Assembly (NCBI GenBank): GCA_002803225.1 | Contig: NXFV01000310.1 | Coordinates: forward strand, 1-51,771 | Direction of reading: 5' to 3' | Source of the DNA: Gamarada debralockiae | Lineage: Eukaryota; Ascomycota; Leotiomycetes; Helotiales; Hyphodiscaceae | DNA length: 51,771 nt | Shown here: positions 20,786 to 32,990 of the stretch, piece by piece | Position numbering within the stretch: the first letter of the stretch is position 1 | Layout: every line of letters starts with the position of its first letter | The notes under the pieces: model-generated | Database searches by the model: none | The model's input: only the letters and a program-made list of their open reading frames with translations | What the model was told of the DNA's origin: nothing | Made by a program: the position numbers and the translations under genes

Positions 20786-22350
20786 TTATGAAGAGTTCGA
20801 ATTTTCTGTACAGGAAAATACGGAGCCTGGAAGTCGCAAGCCAGTCATTTCTTCTCGCAAAAGCTCTAATTGGAAGACGTACCAATTGTTCCAGCTGCAT
20901 ACGCGTCGATAATATTCTGTATTGTGGCATAAGTTCCCGCAGTGGTCAAGAACACACCCAAAGCAACATGAGCCAGTGCAGACAGTACGCAATCTGCTTC
21001 CCGAATGATGCCTTCCTCCATTCACTGTAATCATGAAGCCATAAGAGTGCTGGTAATATGAGAGCGAGAGGAGCGAAGCAGACCGATCCAGTGAGGCGAT
21101 GAGATAGTTGAAGATAGGAACTGACTCGGCGTGAATGAAGGATCACTCCTAAGTCGAATGTGCATCCGGTATCAGTCTTCTCAGGGATTCGCATCAAGTA
21201 CTCACAGCCAGGTAGCCCAGTGTACCTTATTGTTAGCTTGAAGATGTTGCGAGTTTCGAAGCAATCGTGACAAAATAATATTTGGCTGTGACATGGAGAT
21301 AGGTAACGGCGCTAACGACGCCGACAATTCAGATACCATATGCTACCATCATTACCGTTTGGCCGGCGCTCTGAGGATGCATTAGTGGGCATCATGCGGG
21401 AAGTTCATTGAGTACATACACCAAGTGAAGGGCTGGCGACCCATTGTTCGCACCATCGAGAAACTACAAGATTGAGGCTCAAGTAGGCACCATTCGCGAT
21501 GGACATACAGACAAACAATGCCTTTCTATAGTCTTTCGGGGTCTCCATCTCTGCAGTTATAGGCAGAAATGCGGACGATCCGGATGACGAGATGAAGATC
21601 GAGGCAGTTGCAGCCATGCCGGCAATGAACGTCGGATGAGCAATCATATAGTACCCAAGTTCGGAGTCTCCAATTTGAGATGCTTTGAGGACTTCTGCAT
21701 AATGCAATAACCACCGTTGCGATGAGCTACCATCATATCGTGCAAGCTTCGAGGTGCGAGACTGTATCCAGTTCAGTTGCTACGCCGAGTATTCCAGCAC
21801 CTGTGCATAGCACGTATACAACCACAAACAGCCCGCAAAGCTCTCTCATCCAAGTTCCGCTTGGGACGTATGCCATGTCTGCAATATTGTGGCATCCTGC
21901 ATGTCTGTTTCTGAAATCTTCTCGAATAACCGCCCATCTACGTGCAATCATTATCAATCAGTTCAACTCTTCGTCTATTCTCAACGATCATGTCAAACTC
22001 ACAACTGTTATGTGCACCCCATCCGACGACCGACGAAGCTACCCCAACTGCACCCAATGAGTACATCGCCATGGAGATACTCAGCACGCCCAGAGCAAAT
22101 TGAACTAGGGGTGCATCAGTCCTGCAATTCAAGGTTCCAAATAGGAATGATTGATGCCTTTCAGGAATATAATCGCAGCTCTCAGCCAGCCAACTGTGCG
22201 GAAGTTGACGCCATCTTTCGTCTTCTTGAAGACTTCGAAGTCCTCGATGTCTCTGGCCAGTACACCTTCAGTGTAGCTGGCCTCATCGCTGGCTAGTATC
22301 GATATTACCACACCCTTCTTCTCGTCAAGTGAGATGTGGTTAGTTGACAT
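20786..22350 (-). pseudogene. amino-acid transporter pseudogene (AAAP / Mtr-like)
   Basis: The segments together cover most of a fungal Mtr-like neutral amino-acid permease. N-terminal soluble part: ATG at 22350, then FRTVGWLRAAIIFLK. TM1: FALGVLSI...YSLGAVG. Next: FRNRHAGCHNIADMAYV. Then: AHPTFIAGMAATASIF and SAFLPITAEM. Then: SAGQTVMMVAYGI. Then: LTGSVCFAPLALILPALLWL. Last: AGTYATIQNIIDAY, ending near 20786. The gene is broken in many places. In-frame TGA and TAG follow LEACT (about 21727-21735). About one TM segment is missing between LCRS and SELGYY. A stop lies in AYGI-TGA-IVG. At least four frame changes occur (near 21945, 21275, 21130-21100, 20950). One intron also lost its GT donor (GC, not in GCAAGT context). 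It is not expected to make a working transporter. Confidence 0.85.
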
Positions 22351-23368
22351 CTTGGCTTTGGACTTCGCTGAAAGGCTCCTTTCAAACGTAGTTGCCAAAC
22401 AGGAAGCAAACAGAAACCAAAAATCGAGTCAGTGGTCACGCAAGGCTGAGAATTTGTCTGAAGTTAAGAGAGCTGCAGATGAGTTATAAGAGACCGACGA
22501 CCTTTCCCGTCACATCTGGTCCAGTAACCCGACATGAAGAAACCCCACTTTGCTTATCAATACAAGGCCGCTGACGAAATTCCCTCGCATCTCGCGTTAG
22601 ATAGTTCTTCTATACTAGTCTGCGTAAGAATTTCATACCAGCAAGGCTGAAGAAATGCCAGGGAAAGTTTCGGCCGCGCGCACAGCCATGGCTGCAAGAT
22701 AAGTAGTACTCGTCAAAACCCGTCGAAGTCAGTCATATCATCATAAGAATCTCAGGAATTCTTCATCAAATCATGGATTACGAGAGGAGGTGACAAAACT
22801 CGACGAACACTTTGAAAAAGGAGAGTCCCGAGTGCTCGGCCGAATATCTAAGCGAAACCCCTAAGTGCTGGAATGGAGTGATTCAAGTCCCAAGCTTACT
22901 GGATCTTTCACTTCATCGGGTTCCCTCTGAACACTGACTCGTTGATTACCTAAATTATCCCGATATAAAGTCCCATGTATTATTCAATGCCCGGTATTTC
23001 CCTTTCATCAATTGTGGTTTTCCTATGTTCGACCTGCCTCCGAGGCATATCCCGCTCTTGTTTCCTGCCACCCAGGTCTCTGAAGAGTCTAAAACTCTCC
23101 AATTATAAGTACTTCGGAATCAATTACCGCCCAAAGTTTGTCGGTTTCGGGCTTCCGATGAAGCACATCGTATTCGTAAGTACGTAGCTCCTGCCGTTAT
23201 CTACACAAACCCCAATTCTATCAGGTGACCCCCGTTCTGAATTGGCCCCTCAACACGACTACCAAGATGAAAAGTAATTAAATATTTTCCGAGGAATATT
23301 TTATCCATCTTTCAAATATACCATCATCAATCTTACCACAGTTTTAAATCCTCAGCCTTTCAGCCCAA
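22351..23368. other. 1 kb interval with no supported gene
   Basis: It is upstream of both the transporter pseudogene (minus) and the P450 pseudogene (plus). Apart from small open frames (for example 22975-23187) without motifs, I see nothing. Both presumptive promoters would lie here. Confidence 0.45.
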
Positions 23369-24959
23369 ATGGAATCTTTGTCGAAACCTAGTACATTCGA
23401 AGCCTTGCTGGGGTTCGGAAGAAGCAACCTAATGCTTTCTCTTGGTATTTTGGCTTGGCCGTTGTCCTTGTACTATGGAATCTCTATGTAAGTATCCTTA
23501 CTTGAACGATGTTTAGGGTTCTAACACAATACAGAAGCAGGCTGTACAGACTCAAGTCTCAAAAGTGGCCGAATCCGAGAGGCGCCAGATGCCCTTCCAT
23601 CCGTAGGCACCCTCATGCCTCTAGGAGGTCTATTGAAGCAGAACGACAGTACAATCTATTCGCGATGAGCAAGAGATTTGTACAGTGATCTCTTTCACAC
23701 GCGGCCGGAAAGCGAAAGAGCGCCCGTGGCCAATACATTTGCTGTGGTCAAGGACCCTTGGGTGGCCACTCCGCCGACATCATCAACAACCCTCAGCAGC
23801 ATGGCTTCGCAGAATATCTCGAATATGATCTTTCTAGCGCAAATATGACAGAACCTATCAGACATAGCAGGAAAGCCGCAACTCGAGTTCTTAGCAAGCC
23901 TTTATAGCCCACTTATTACAATCTGCTGGCGCCTTATTCAGTCAACCTCACGAAGTCCGTTCTCGAGCATGGAAACAATGGCAAGTTATCACTTGGGATA
24001 TCTACAACTACTTGCGACAGATTGTGTTTGACCTGACACATTGACTTATGTATGGTATGAAATCGAGTGGAGTCGGCGACGACTTCACCAATAGACTTGT
24101 CGCATACATCAACCAGATCTCAGAATATCGAGCTTCGACGCAGCGGGTCAGAGACTACTTCCGAATACTACGATTGCTCCTTCCAGATTTTGCGAGTGGC
24201 AACGCGGTCCAAGCAGCCGAGAAGGTACGACAGCAACGTTTGGATATCAGCTACGCATCGCTGAAGGAACGTCTTGGGGCCACAGAAAAGGCGAGCTGTC
24301 TAGTCAGTGGATCAGCACAATACAAGGTCTCTGAACCCGAAATCCATATGCAATGCGCTCCTCCAAGCGGCGCCCGACTCCGCAGCGTCCTCAGTCTATG
24401 TCGCAATCGCCTGGCTCTCCACACCCGCCGGTCGAGATTACCAAACCGAACTCTACGATTCTATCCTAGTAGCTTACGATGGCGATCTGGACAAGGCGTG
24501 GGAGATGGCGCTCCACGAAGAGAAAGTCGAATCGCTTACCTCTATAGACAAAGAAACCTTGCGCTTCTAGACTTCCACTCCTTTTGCTCTTCCGTGCACG
24601 ACTGTGAAGGATATTGGTTATAGGGTAGCTGTGATTCCGAAGGTATCACGATGGTCATGAATACGCAACCAGCGAATCATGATCTGGCTCGGTATGGAGA
24701 TGATGCGCTGGAGTTCAAGCCCAAGAGGTTTATTGGAAATTCGTGTCCGTTCCCGCATTTGACGTTCGGCGCGGGAGCAAGGATTTGTCCGGCTGCTGCG
24801 CTGAAAAATGGGATTATTTAGTAAGTGGATATTCTATTATTCATAGGTTTTGAGATAATTGAGCGCCGTGCTGATGATCTGTGTAGTGCGCTGCTTGGGA
24901 GGATTGTCCTGGCGTTCAAGATTGTTGAGCCAGAAGATGAGAAGGTAGGAAAGCGAATG
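23369..24959 (+). pseudogene. cytochrome P450 pseudogene (microsomal, phenylacetate-hydroxylase-like class)
   Basis: An ATG at 23369 opens a plausible N-terminal membrane anchor (residues 20-40, SLGILAWPLSLYYGI), followed by a GTAAGT donor at about 23489. P450 blocks then appear in changing frames. An anchor/proline-rich region lies at 23560-23620, and a helix C-like RHSRKAATRVL at about 23860. LTYGMKSSGVGDDF and following helices lie at 24045-24260. The ExxR motif is ETLR at about 24555, followed by an in-frame TAG where a Tyr is expected. DIGYRVAVIPK is at 24610 and KPKRF at 24720. The haem loop FGAGARICPA, with its cysteine, is at about 24768-24797. The last block is ALLGRIVLAFKIVEPED at 24890-24940. 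Multiple stops and frameshifts mean no intact enzyme can be read. The overall likeness is to CYP504/phacA-type fungal P450s, by eye only. Confidence 0.85.
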
Positions 24960-25546
24960 TGAATATGCAGAACTTTTTGGGTAAGCATAGGAGTTTTGGT
25001 TGTGCTGCCAAGGAGGGTTGATTGTTGTTTTGAGTCGAGGGATGAGTGCTGGCTTCGGACGAAGCTTTGAACATTTGGAGAATTGTGAGGTATCAAAGAA
25101 ACAACAACTTGAAATCTGTGGAGTCATTTGCATATAAAATATTCCAACGTTATTCCGCCCTCTACTCTCAAGTGAAGTCAGCCATGGATGTGAAGGCTCT
25201 CACGTGCTTTCGTCCTTTCGTGCTTACCCCGCGGCCCCGCAGAATGCCCCTCCTTATTCGTTATAATCGTCTATCACGCAATGTGCAACTACCTTTTCGC
25301 AACGATCAAGTGGTCAGATAGACCGAGGACCCGATTGACGTGGTGTATTTCTAATCTTGCTGATATATTCGTATTTCAAAGCAACCTGTCAATTCCGCAA
25401 GTACGCCTGAATCATAAGTACAACACTTTTCTTCGTTCTCGGCTTCCTTTTGTCTCAAGCTTTCATTTGGACAACTTCGTGGTAATCAGTATTTATCAAG
25501 TTTAATACAGCTGAGTTTAGATTAAATTTGTTTTTATTCTTCCATC
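24960..25546. other. interval between the P450 pseudogene and the AsaB-like gene
   Basis: It contains the promoter of the gene at 25547. The last 120 bases are AT-rich with CTTTCATTTGG and a TTCTTCCATC leader just before the ATG. No other feature. Confidence 0.45.
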
Positions 25547-26603
25547 ATGACTTCAGTCACCCAGAACTCCGCTGTTGCCCCACATCTCCTCTCCCCTGTT
25601 GACAACCAAGTCTCAGTCGCCGACCCCATCTCTCGCACCAAAGAGATTCCCAAGCCGCGTGACGTGACAGCGACCTTCAACTACTACAAAGACCCTGAAG
25701 ATGGCTCTCCACCTGAACCGAATTATGTCAACAAGCCAAGCTCCTATGAGCGAGTTCCCATCTCACAGCAATTGGTTGTCCACGACGTTCGTGGAACTGA
25801 AGACCAATACACTTTAGACACCACAGGATTTCAGGTTTACAAGCATGAAAGTGCTGAAAAGGAGTTTCTCGATGACGAGAAGATCAAAGCCGTTTATTAT
25901 CCTGAGACTGAGGAGCTTTTGAAGAAAGCGTAAGCAGAACCCTCTCTTTACACGGAGCAGAAGCTGACGTAGAGAATACAGTACCGGCGCTTCCAAAATC
26001 TTCATCTTCGACCACACAATCCGTCGCCAAGCCATCGACTCCCGTATGAAGCCAATCCCTACCCAGCCCGAGACCCCTGTCCAAGACACAAGCAAAGGAC
26101 CCGTCACTGTTCCCGTCCCACAAACCCTCCGTGGCCCCGTCCAACGCGTGCATATCGATCAATCCTACGCTGCAGCCCCCGACCGCGTAATCTACCACCT
26201 TCCAGACGAGGCTGAAACCCTTCTCAAAGGCCGTTTCCAAATCATCAACGTCTGGCGTCCCATCAAGACCATCCTTAAAGATCCCTTGGGCGTCGCAGCG
26301 GCCAACTCCGTGAACGACGACGAGCTCGTTCCAATCAAGCTCATCTATCCCCATCGCACTGGAGAGACATACAGTGTGAGGCCTGCGAAGGAGGGCCGGA
26401 CTGATGGAGGTCATAAATGGCATTATCTGTTTCAGCAACGACCGGATGAGGTTACGTTGATTAAATGTTTTGATAGCAAGACGGATGGAAGGGCGAGACG
26501 GGTGCCGCATAGTGCGTTTGTTGATGAGGAGTTTGTGGATGGGGAGGCGAGGGAAAGTATTGAGGTTAGGGCTTTGGTTTTCCATCCTGATGATACGGAA
26601 TAA
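25547..26603 (+). CDS. AsaB / CmcJ-like putative oxygenase (GA4 desaturase-type family)
   Basis: Two exons, 25547-25929 and 25982-26603 (52-nt intron with a GCTGAC branch), give 1005 nt and 334 residues, intact. Family marks: FNYYKDPEDGSPP near the start, VRGTEDQYTLDTTGFQVYKHES at 80-103 (given here in two parts: VRGTEDQYTLD and TTGFQVYKHES), IFIFDHTIRRQ at 134-144, VQRVHIDQSYAAA (H185, D187), GRFQIINVWRPIKT and LIKCFDSKTDG, ending in EVRALVFHPDD. H185-x-D187 and a distal His (RVPHSAF) could form the iron site of an Fe(II)/2-oxoglutarate-type oxygenase; that is inference from family behaviour. Relatives sit in fungal secondary-metabolite clusters (for example AsaB in aspergillic-acid-type loci). 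Here it follows a broken P450, with no synthase gene in sight. Confidence 0.88.
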
Positions 26604-27438
26604 ATGAAATAGTTGGTGGTCATTTTGCTCACAAAGACTTTTGTATTGAGGGAAAATTCGATGTTCGGAACGTGTTTGAGTAACGCTTCACAAATCAAGT
26701 ACTTGAGTCCTATGTCAAACTTTCCTCCAGGCTGGTTTTTGATACCTAAGGTATCAATGTTCTTGCTATAGTCTAGGAATAGGAATAGGTATCGGCCAAT
26801 GCCCCGTACTAACCGCAACTTTTCATTCTCTTTTATTCTTTTATTTTTATTTTTATTATTGGCTTTTGTACGATCACAAATCATAGATTCTAAAGTAAAT
26901 TCATTTGTTTTTGCTCCTTCTACTTCTCAAAACTCATTTCAAAGGCACATGAAGACGAAGAGGTGCAGCTGCATTTGTAGGCTCATTTTCGTACGGCACG
27001 TGATAGTGAGAATCTAGATCTACTTTAAAACTAACCCCGGGGAAAGCAGAAGCCATTTAGAGCTCGAGAGCTTCGTATGTATTCAATGCTCTCTATATAG
27101 CCAGCGCATGTAATAATTCTACTACGTGTCCCCTCCTTCTAGAAGAGAGTCGTCTACTATTAATACGAAGTGGAGCCGTCCAGTCACGTGCCTGACATTT
27201 TAAGCCAAAGCCAACACCAACACCTCAAATGATCAGGCTTTTCGTCCCGAAACACCAATATAGCATTTCTGTTTATAGCCAGAGGAATAGCGCTAGGGTT
27301 TGATTCTTATAACTTGGCGTAGTATTCATATACCTATAAGCAATTTCCTAAACCCATATTAATGCGCCGCAATCCGAGCTTGTACAAACACAACCATAAC
27401 AGCTGAGAACCTTTGCCATTATTAGTATTGGCTAATAA
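26604..27438. other. convergent interval, AT-rich, no gene
   Basis: Both neighbours end here. The stretch 26815-26960 has T-rich runs (TTTTATTTTTATTTTTATTA type) and 27000-27400 is AT-rich with many short stops. No recognisable repeat family or gene. Confidence 0.45.
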
Positions 27439-28636
27439 TTAAACCAGAATGCTAAAAATTTCAAAAAAAAAAAAATTTTTCAAAAAAAAGGGTATATAAA
27501 ATCATAAAAGTATACTTACACGGCTGCAGAGTTGAAGATATCCACCGCCTTCAACTCTTGCGACCCGAAAGAAATAAGCCCAATAGCGAATAGTGCTGCA
27601 AAAACTCCTATTAAGACAATCATTTCCGTAGTATGGTGGATCGACGCGAGGACGCCAATCGCAAGGGTAGGGATAAGACAGGCAGTGACGATCACAACAG
27701 CTTTTTTCAAGCCCATCATAAAAATTCTGAGGTAAGTTAGAACAAATTCCTTCCCAATTCCCCTTTCTGAACGGAAGGAGCTGGCGCTGAATTTTGAATG
27801 CTCGTTCTCGGCCCCTTTGCTTCCAGCCTCTTCGTCGCGACTCCTAAGGTTGTTATAGAAGGGAATGAGGTCCTTAGTCACCCATTGAGTGATACTGTCT
27901 ACCTGGTATTCTGGACGAGGCACGATTAGGTCCGAATCACTCGTCTTTGACTTGGGCCACACGAGGTCACGAAGAATATGAAAGAATTGCCGCAGCAGAG
28001 GCTTCGGTTTTGGCGACTGGCGAGTTAAGTCGCCCCAAGTGTCTGCACCAGGGCCTTTGATAGAGCCCCCAGTTCTCTCGAGCCACGTTCGGAGACTTTC
28101 CACGTTATAGCTATCGGCTCTTGGGAGGGCAGATATTTGCGAGTACTGGAGTAGAGCAGCGTCTACATAAGGCAATGCAATCAGTAACCCTGTGCTAGAA
28201 GAATGAAGTCGTACATACTATATTCCTTCAGAGTCTCCCGAAGCCTCATTACTAACCTCCATTGCTTCTGAACTCCTCTATCTTCTCTCTCCCGAGCCGA
28301 AAACAAGTATCCCAAATCTTCAGCAAACTTGTATGAATAATCGCTGTCTTCTTTGCGAAAGTCTTGCCATTCTACCTTATGGAGGGCCTTTCGCAATGTC
28401 ACAAGTTCAGCTTGGTAGTAGAGGAGACTTTTAAGATTGAGATCCTTAAACGCTTGAAACGCCTCAAAGCCCGGTGTCAGTGCCATTACTTGGGCTACTT
28501 GCGGCCAGCCAGACGGTGGCTGACTTAGGTCGTTAGAAGGATCCACATTTTCAAAATCTATATCGTGATCTTGAAACCCAGTGTTATAGCCAGACGGACC
28601 AACTGCAGCAGCGATGTTAGATCCAGAGCCAGACAT
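27439..28636 (-). CDS. DUF6594 family membrane protein
   Basis: Exons on the complement: 28636-28219, 28162-27520 and a 13-nt terminal exon 27451-27439, total 1074 nt, 357 residues. Pattern typical of the fungal DUF6594 family: SGWPQVAQVMALTPGFEAFQAF and LNLKSLLYYQAELVTLRKAL early (residues about 40-85), then LFSAREREDRGVQKQWRL and EYNAALLQYSQISALP across the first splice. The C-terminal third holds two or three membrane helices (VVIVTACLIPTLAIGVLAS; MIVLIGVFAALFAIGLISF). The last intron (68 nt) contains long A/T runs, and the tiny last exon adds only ILV after NSAAV. If that intron is retained, the protein stops immediately after AAV, so the C-terminus is nearly unchanged either way. The function of the family is unknown; many are lineage-expanded and some lie near heterokaryon-incompatibility genes. 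Confidence 0.85.
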
Positions 28637-31600
28637 TGTTTGAAGAAGTTGATTCGTAGGACTAGCAATTGGTTCTGGATTTGGGTTGGTATTGCTATTA
28701 ATTGGTTGTGTAGGAAAATCTCTAGTTATAAAGGGCCAATTGTTTGGGATCGGCGGTACTTATCTTAAGCATTACGCAGCGTCGGGTACTCGGTGTGAGC
28801 GTGGGGTAGAGGCTTACATGCGGGAATTCTTTTACTGGCTTACTTAAATAATCAGTCTTCGAAAAGTTAGGTGGCACCTTTAAACTAAATACACGTGCGT
28901 GGTTTTGGTTGGCCGAGACCCTCATAAGCTTATCACTACTCCTTCTCTAGCCGGGCAGACTTGCTTGATAACCAATAAAAATGGATTCCTCTCCGCCCCA
29001 TTTATTCTTTGCCATTCAAATACCTGGTTGCATACTCACTCAGGTGTACTGCAATAAGGGAAAAGTCACGCAATTTTGTAATTAAGGTGTGAGGTAAATT
29101 CTGAAGCGCGTGTTCACGCCATTCCTTTAGGTTTTATCTGCGTATAGCTATCATATAATCTAAAGCCCAATTACAATGTCTAGGAAGACAGTAAATATCC
29201 CTACTAGAAGTTAGTCAGACTTTTACAAAGTTACTCTTATAAGGGAGCTAGCTATTTGATCTCTTTTAGTAACCACCTGCTTGCAGAGTACGGCCGTCAC
29301 GCCTTCTTTTACATATACTGTCACGGGACCGTTGCAGAGGGGTTGATGAAGGTATATTTCTGGTAATGACTATTATAGTCGCACAAGGAAGGAATAAAGG
29401 GGAATGTACGACGTGAACTATGTACATAAAGCTGGCTAGCAGGGCGCTGGTTGTGACAGTTCTGGCGAATGTCACCTGATTGTGCTGCGCGTGAGTCACG
29501 CGCTAGCCAAGCTAGCGCGTCCGGGAGTTATATTAGACTTCGTGTACTTGCAGAACCTTTTCTCCTTGTCGATAATTCTAAGAATAGAGAGTACTGCTTG
29601 ATTTGCATTGCTTGAGTGCCCCCTGTCACACTGGTCGGCAGGGCAACGGAGGGTCGTGCGCATGCGAAGAGCAGGTGGAACCTGTGACATCCCGAAGGAA
29701 GCGGTGAAGGGGAGTTGGGGCTGGAGGAGCCATCTGAAGGTATGTTTGCACACATGGGCAGGATGGAGATGGGTGCTGATATCGTCCCGGCAGAAGGGGA
29801 AACTGTCACTGGAGCAACCGCAGGCCCACGGCCAGAGAGCAGTGCTGGTTGGAATGGCCTAATATGGTATAGCCTATAATTCCTTCTTTCTGTAGTTTGA
29901 GAGAGCCCTTCCCCTCCTGATTCTGAACCTTCACATAGATATCAGCCAGTCTTTAAAATGCCACTATATTTCGCCTTAAAATAGCTCCATTGACAAGTAG
30001 CATGACAAGAGGACCTCCTCTTGGCCGCAAAGCCAGCCTTCGCTCACCAACACTGGACGACCAGGCTGCCTCCGGTAGTGATGTTGTGGATGAGGACAAG
30101 AGCGATCATAAAAGGAAACACCAACATATACAGTGGCGTGCAAGAAACGCTGGGGGGCGGCTCACTTTAGGAGCTCGCCAAGAACGGTATGACGGCTGAA
30201 GATAAGGATTTAGTAAACGAGATGGAGCATGAGAAGAGAGAATATTTCGCGGGAGAATACCCAATTAAGACACTTCTCAGCCACCACCAGAGTCTCGACA
30301 AGGGACACTGCGGTGAGATATGGGGTTCAATGGAAGGATACGCGAGACGCGGGAAATTTTGGAGAAGGGCTTTCACGGAGTCAATGCAATCAACGAATAC
30401 TGGGCCAAAAAGGTTCAAGCAGCGGCAAAAGGCGGCGAATGCCTCAAAACCTGCCCCCAAAGCAGTTTCAACGCCTCTGAGAGAATGAAGCCAACGTCTA
30501 GCGAAAAAGGGCTCGAACGAGATTTCAAGTAGAAATGACAACTGTGTGCTGAGAGCCCTTGAATGATGTTCCACTTGAACGTGATGCCATCTGTTCGCCG
30601 ACGTAGATGCAATTCAAGTTAATCGTCTGACAGAATTCGCACGTGTGAACATTCGATATTGGCTTGAAGGAAAGGAGTGCTTTCAAAGCCGGCTATGCCA
30701 TTTCCGTTCCTGATTGGAAGAGGATCAGTGATATGTAGAGTAAAATGGACGTACAGAATCATGAAAGTGAAAGAAGTTAACAAACTTGCACGATTTCAAG
30801 GCTTCTCCTTTCAATGCTATGTGCCTTCATAAAAGGCAGTGATGTCACGTGCGCGAAAGGTTGGCAAAACAGCAACCGCAGGGCGACGAAAACTTCCAGG
30901 TGTGGTAGAATGTTCTCATTGCCAAGCAAACGTGCGCGAACAAGATCAATAAATGGATTTCAAATGTTAATGACGCCCACTTTTTGAAGGCTTGAAAAGA
31001 ATAAACAACTTGCATGTGAAAATATTTGGCTGCTGAAAAGTCATAGCTTGAGAAGGGAATAAGTAGCCCAGAGGATTGGCAAATTTGAAATGGCGATTCT
31101 ATTCCAGCGAATTGGATTCCACTTGCGAACCACGTCATCGAAATCCTCTTCTGAACCAGAGCGCGGGATTTGGTTATATTATCTCTTGTTGACGCCGCTG
31201 AGTTTTCTCGTCGCGGAACGCCATTCTGACCGATCCATTGTAATTGTCGATACTTTATCGAGCAACGGTCTAGAAACATCTTCACTGAAGAGAAAGAGAG
31301 AGAATAAATTCATAGATTGATGTCTTGGAATGTTTGAATTCTCATTGCATGCAAAGCTCATTTCCTCTGTGCATTTGGACTCCGGAGCGGAAGGAGCTCT
31401 GCACTTGGCTTCTCACCCGAGAAATTGAACGAAGGGAAAAAAAAACCCTCGCCCATTTTGGAAGCCCGTCGAAAGCTCCAAAAGCAAAGACTTCATGGGG
31501 AGAATCTTACTAAAATGTGTCCACCGCTCCACCGGAAGTGGTTTGTTTCCACATCTTTCAGCCTTTAAAAAAAAGCTGAGTCTGCATAACTTTCTGAGTG

Positions 31601-31708
31601 ATCAAGGGGACCAACAGCAGGCAGGGGGCTAACAACTATATGGGAGGTCATCTCCTCCAATTCCCAACATGCTTCATCAAACAAATTCAACAACTATCAC
31701 TCAAAACC
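28637..31708. other. 3.1 kb interval with only weak open frames
   Basis: I find no gene I can support. Candidates looked at: 29990-30199, then 30189-30488 and 30320-30532 (plus). These overlap in different frames and have Lys/Arg-rich, low-complexity content (for example RGPPLGRKASLRSP), which could be one small frameshifted gene, but there is no family motif. Short inverted repeats near 29490-29520 (GCGTGAGTCACGCGCTAGC region) are palindromic. 31430-31445 has an A run. No transposon ends were recognised. Confidence 0.4.
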
Positions 31709-32990
31709 ATGGCAAATCCCAACACCGCAAAAGACTGGCTCTCTCCCGACACCATCCCCGAAACGCTCTACCATGCATATCACCCTATCATCTTTAACTC
31801 CAAAAAGTGTCCAACGCGAGTGGATTACTTGCTACGGACCTGGAAGAAGAGTTTCGACCTGTGAAAGATCCAAGTTTCCTCGCTTTACCTTGGGTTTCAT
31901 GCCATGGTAGCTCCGGAGCCTTTACCTCCTTAGTCACAAGCGAAGGAGTTGCGGTAAGGAAGGCGGGCGGATTCAAGCCAAATGGAGAGTTGAAGATCTG
32001 CACCATTTCGGGATCCAAAGCTGGTAAAGTTCTCAAGTTCGAGAACTTTGCCGATGTCTTGGATAGAGACTTGGATAGCATGAAAGGAGAATATTTGGTG
32101 TGGAAAAGGATGGGGAAGGAAGCTATCACGGAATGTCGAAGTGTGGATGAAAGCATGGGCGAGTCGAAAATACTCCTTACGGGAGTCAAGCACTGACTGG
32201 GCTTAGAAATTGGCCAGTCTTCGCGCGAGCAAGCCACTGCGACGTTACATACACCACAAGCAGCCAAAGGAATTCGCTTTGCTGACCACAACACGACGAC
32301 TGCTAGCGAAGCCTCGAGAGCAAGAAGCTTTGCTGTTCAGAGGGACATTTCCATGTCTGACGCCACCCACACGCTAAGTTCGGCAGAGAGGGCGCAGACA
32401 CGAAATCCGTCACCGAAGAAAGGGTGTCCTTTCCCGAGCCCTCAGCCAGGCTGAAAAGAGCAAATCCACGTCTGAGAAGTATGCGTCCTCTCCAGCCAAT
32501 GCTGCGAAGAAGCGAAGCACCAGAGGTGTTTCGCAACGGATCCAGCTCTCTGGCAAAAGAACTCCTAAGCAAGAGACACGTACTCAGACTCGGTCCTCAA
32601 CTAAATCGATGAACGCAACCGAAATGACTTCTGGCGGCACCGCTCCTAATCGTCGCTTTTCAGTCAACGGATCGGGCGGCACGCCAGGCAGAATCTCGAA
32701 CGGCATGGATCCTACGGGACAGAGCCCTCAAAATGCAGCAAACGCGGGTCAAGAGAAAAACGGAAGCATCAGAGCCCAAAGGCACTATTAACTCTGCTCA
32801 TATGGTTACTGTAACCCCCCAAGAGCAATGGCGAGCCAGACGAGTTGTCGCCCAGAGAGAATTGGACGACGGCAGACTTGAACATACAATTCAATGGGAG
32901 GATACAGTGGTGATCGAGAAGAAGGGCGAGAAAAAGGCTGGGAAGGTTCTTAAGGAGGAATATCAGAAACGACACCCAGGCGGAACTTGA
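31709..32990 (+). pseudogene. broken gene for a low-complexity protein of unknown family
   Basis: An ATG at 31709 opens MANPNTAKDWLSPDTIP; this frame ends at 31864. A second frame (31807-32196) clearly continues the same protein style: LLATDLEEEFRPVKDPSFLA, then VLKFENFADVLDRDLDSMK. The switch falls near the A run at about 31800. After a TGA at 32194-32196 the same frame stays open to about 32452, then a Lys/Ser/Arg/Gly-rich stretch continues in another frame (to about 32790). A final frame reads QEQWRARRVVAQRELDDG and a charged tail to a stop at 32990. That last part vaguely recalls a chromo-like strand pattern, which I do not trust. The pieces together suggest one decayed gene of about 420 codons. 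Alternatively the second frame alone is a real small gene. Confidence 0.4.

Noticed and set aside
25884..26585. Long minus-strand open frame (233 codons) opposite the AsaB-like gene
   Set aside because: The plus-strand protein has clear family motifs; the complement has none.
27457..27490. Long A/T runs
   Set aside because: Low-complexity part of an intron; no sign of a retroelement tail or target duplication.
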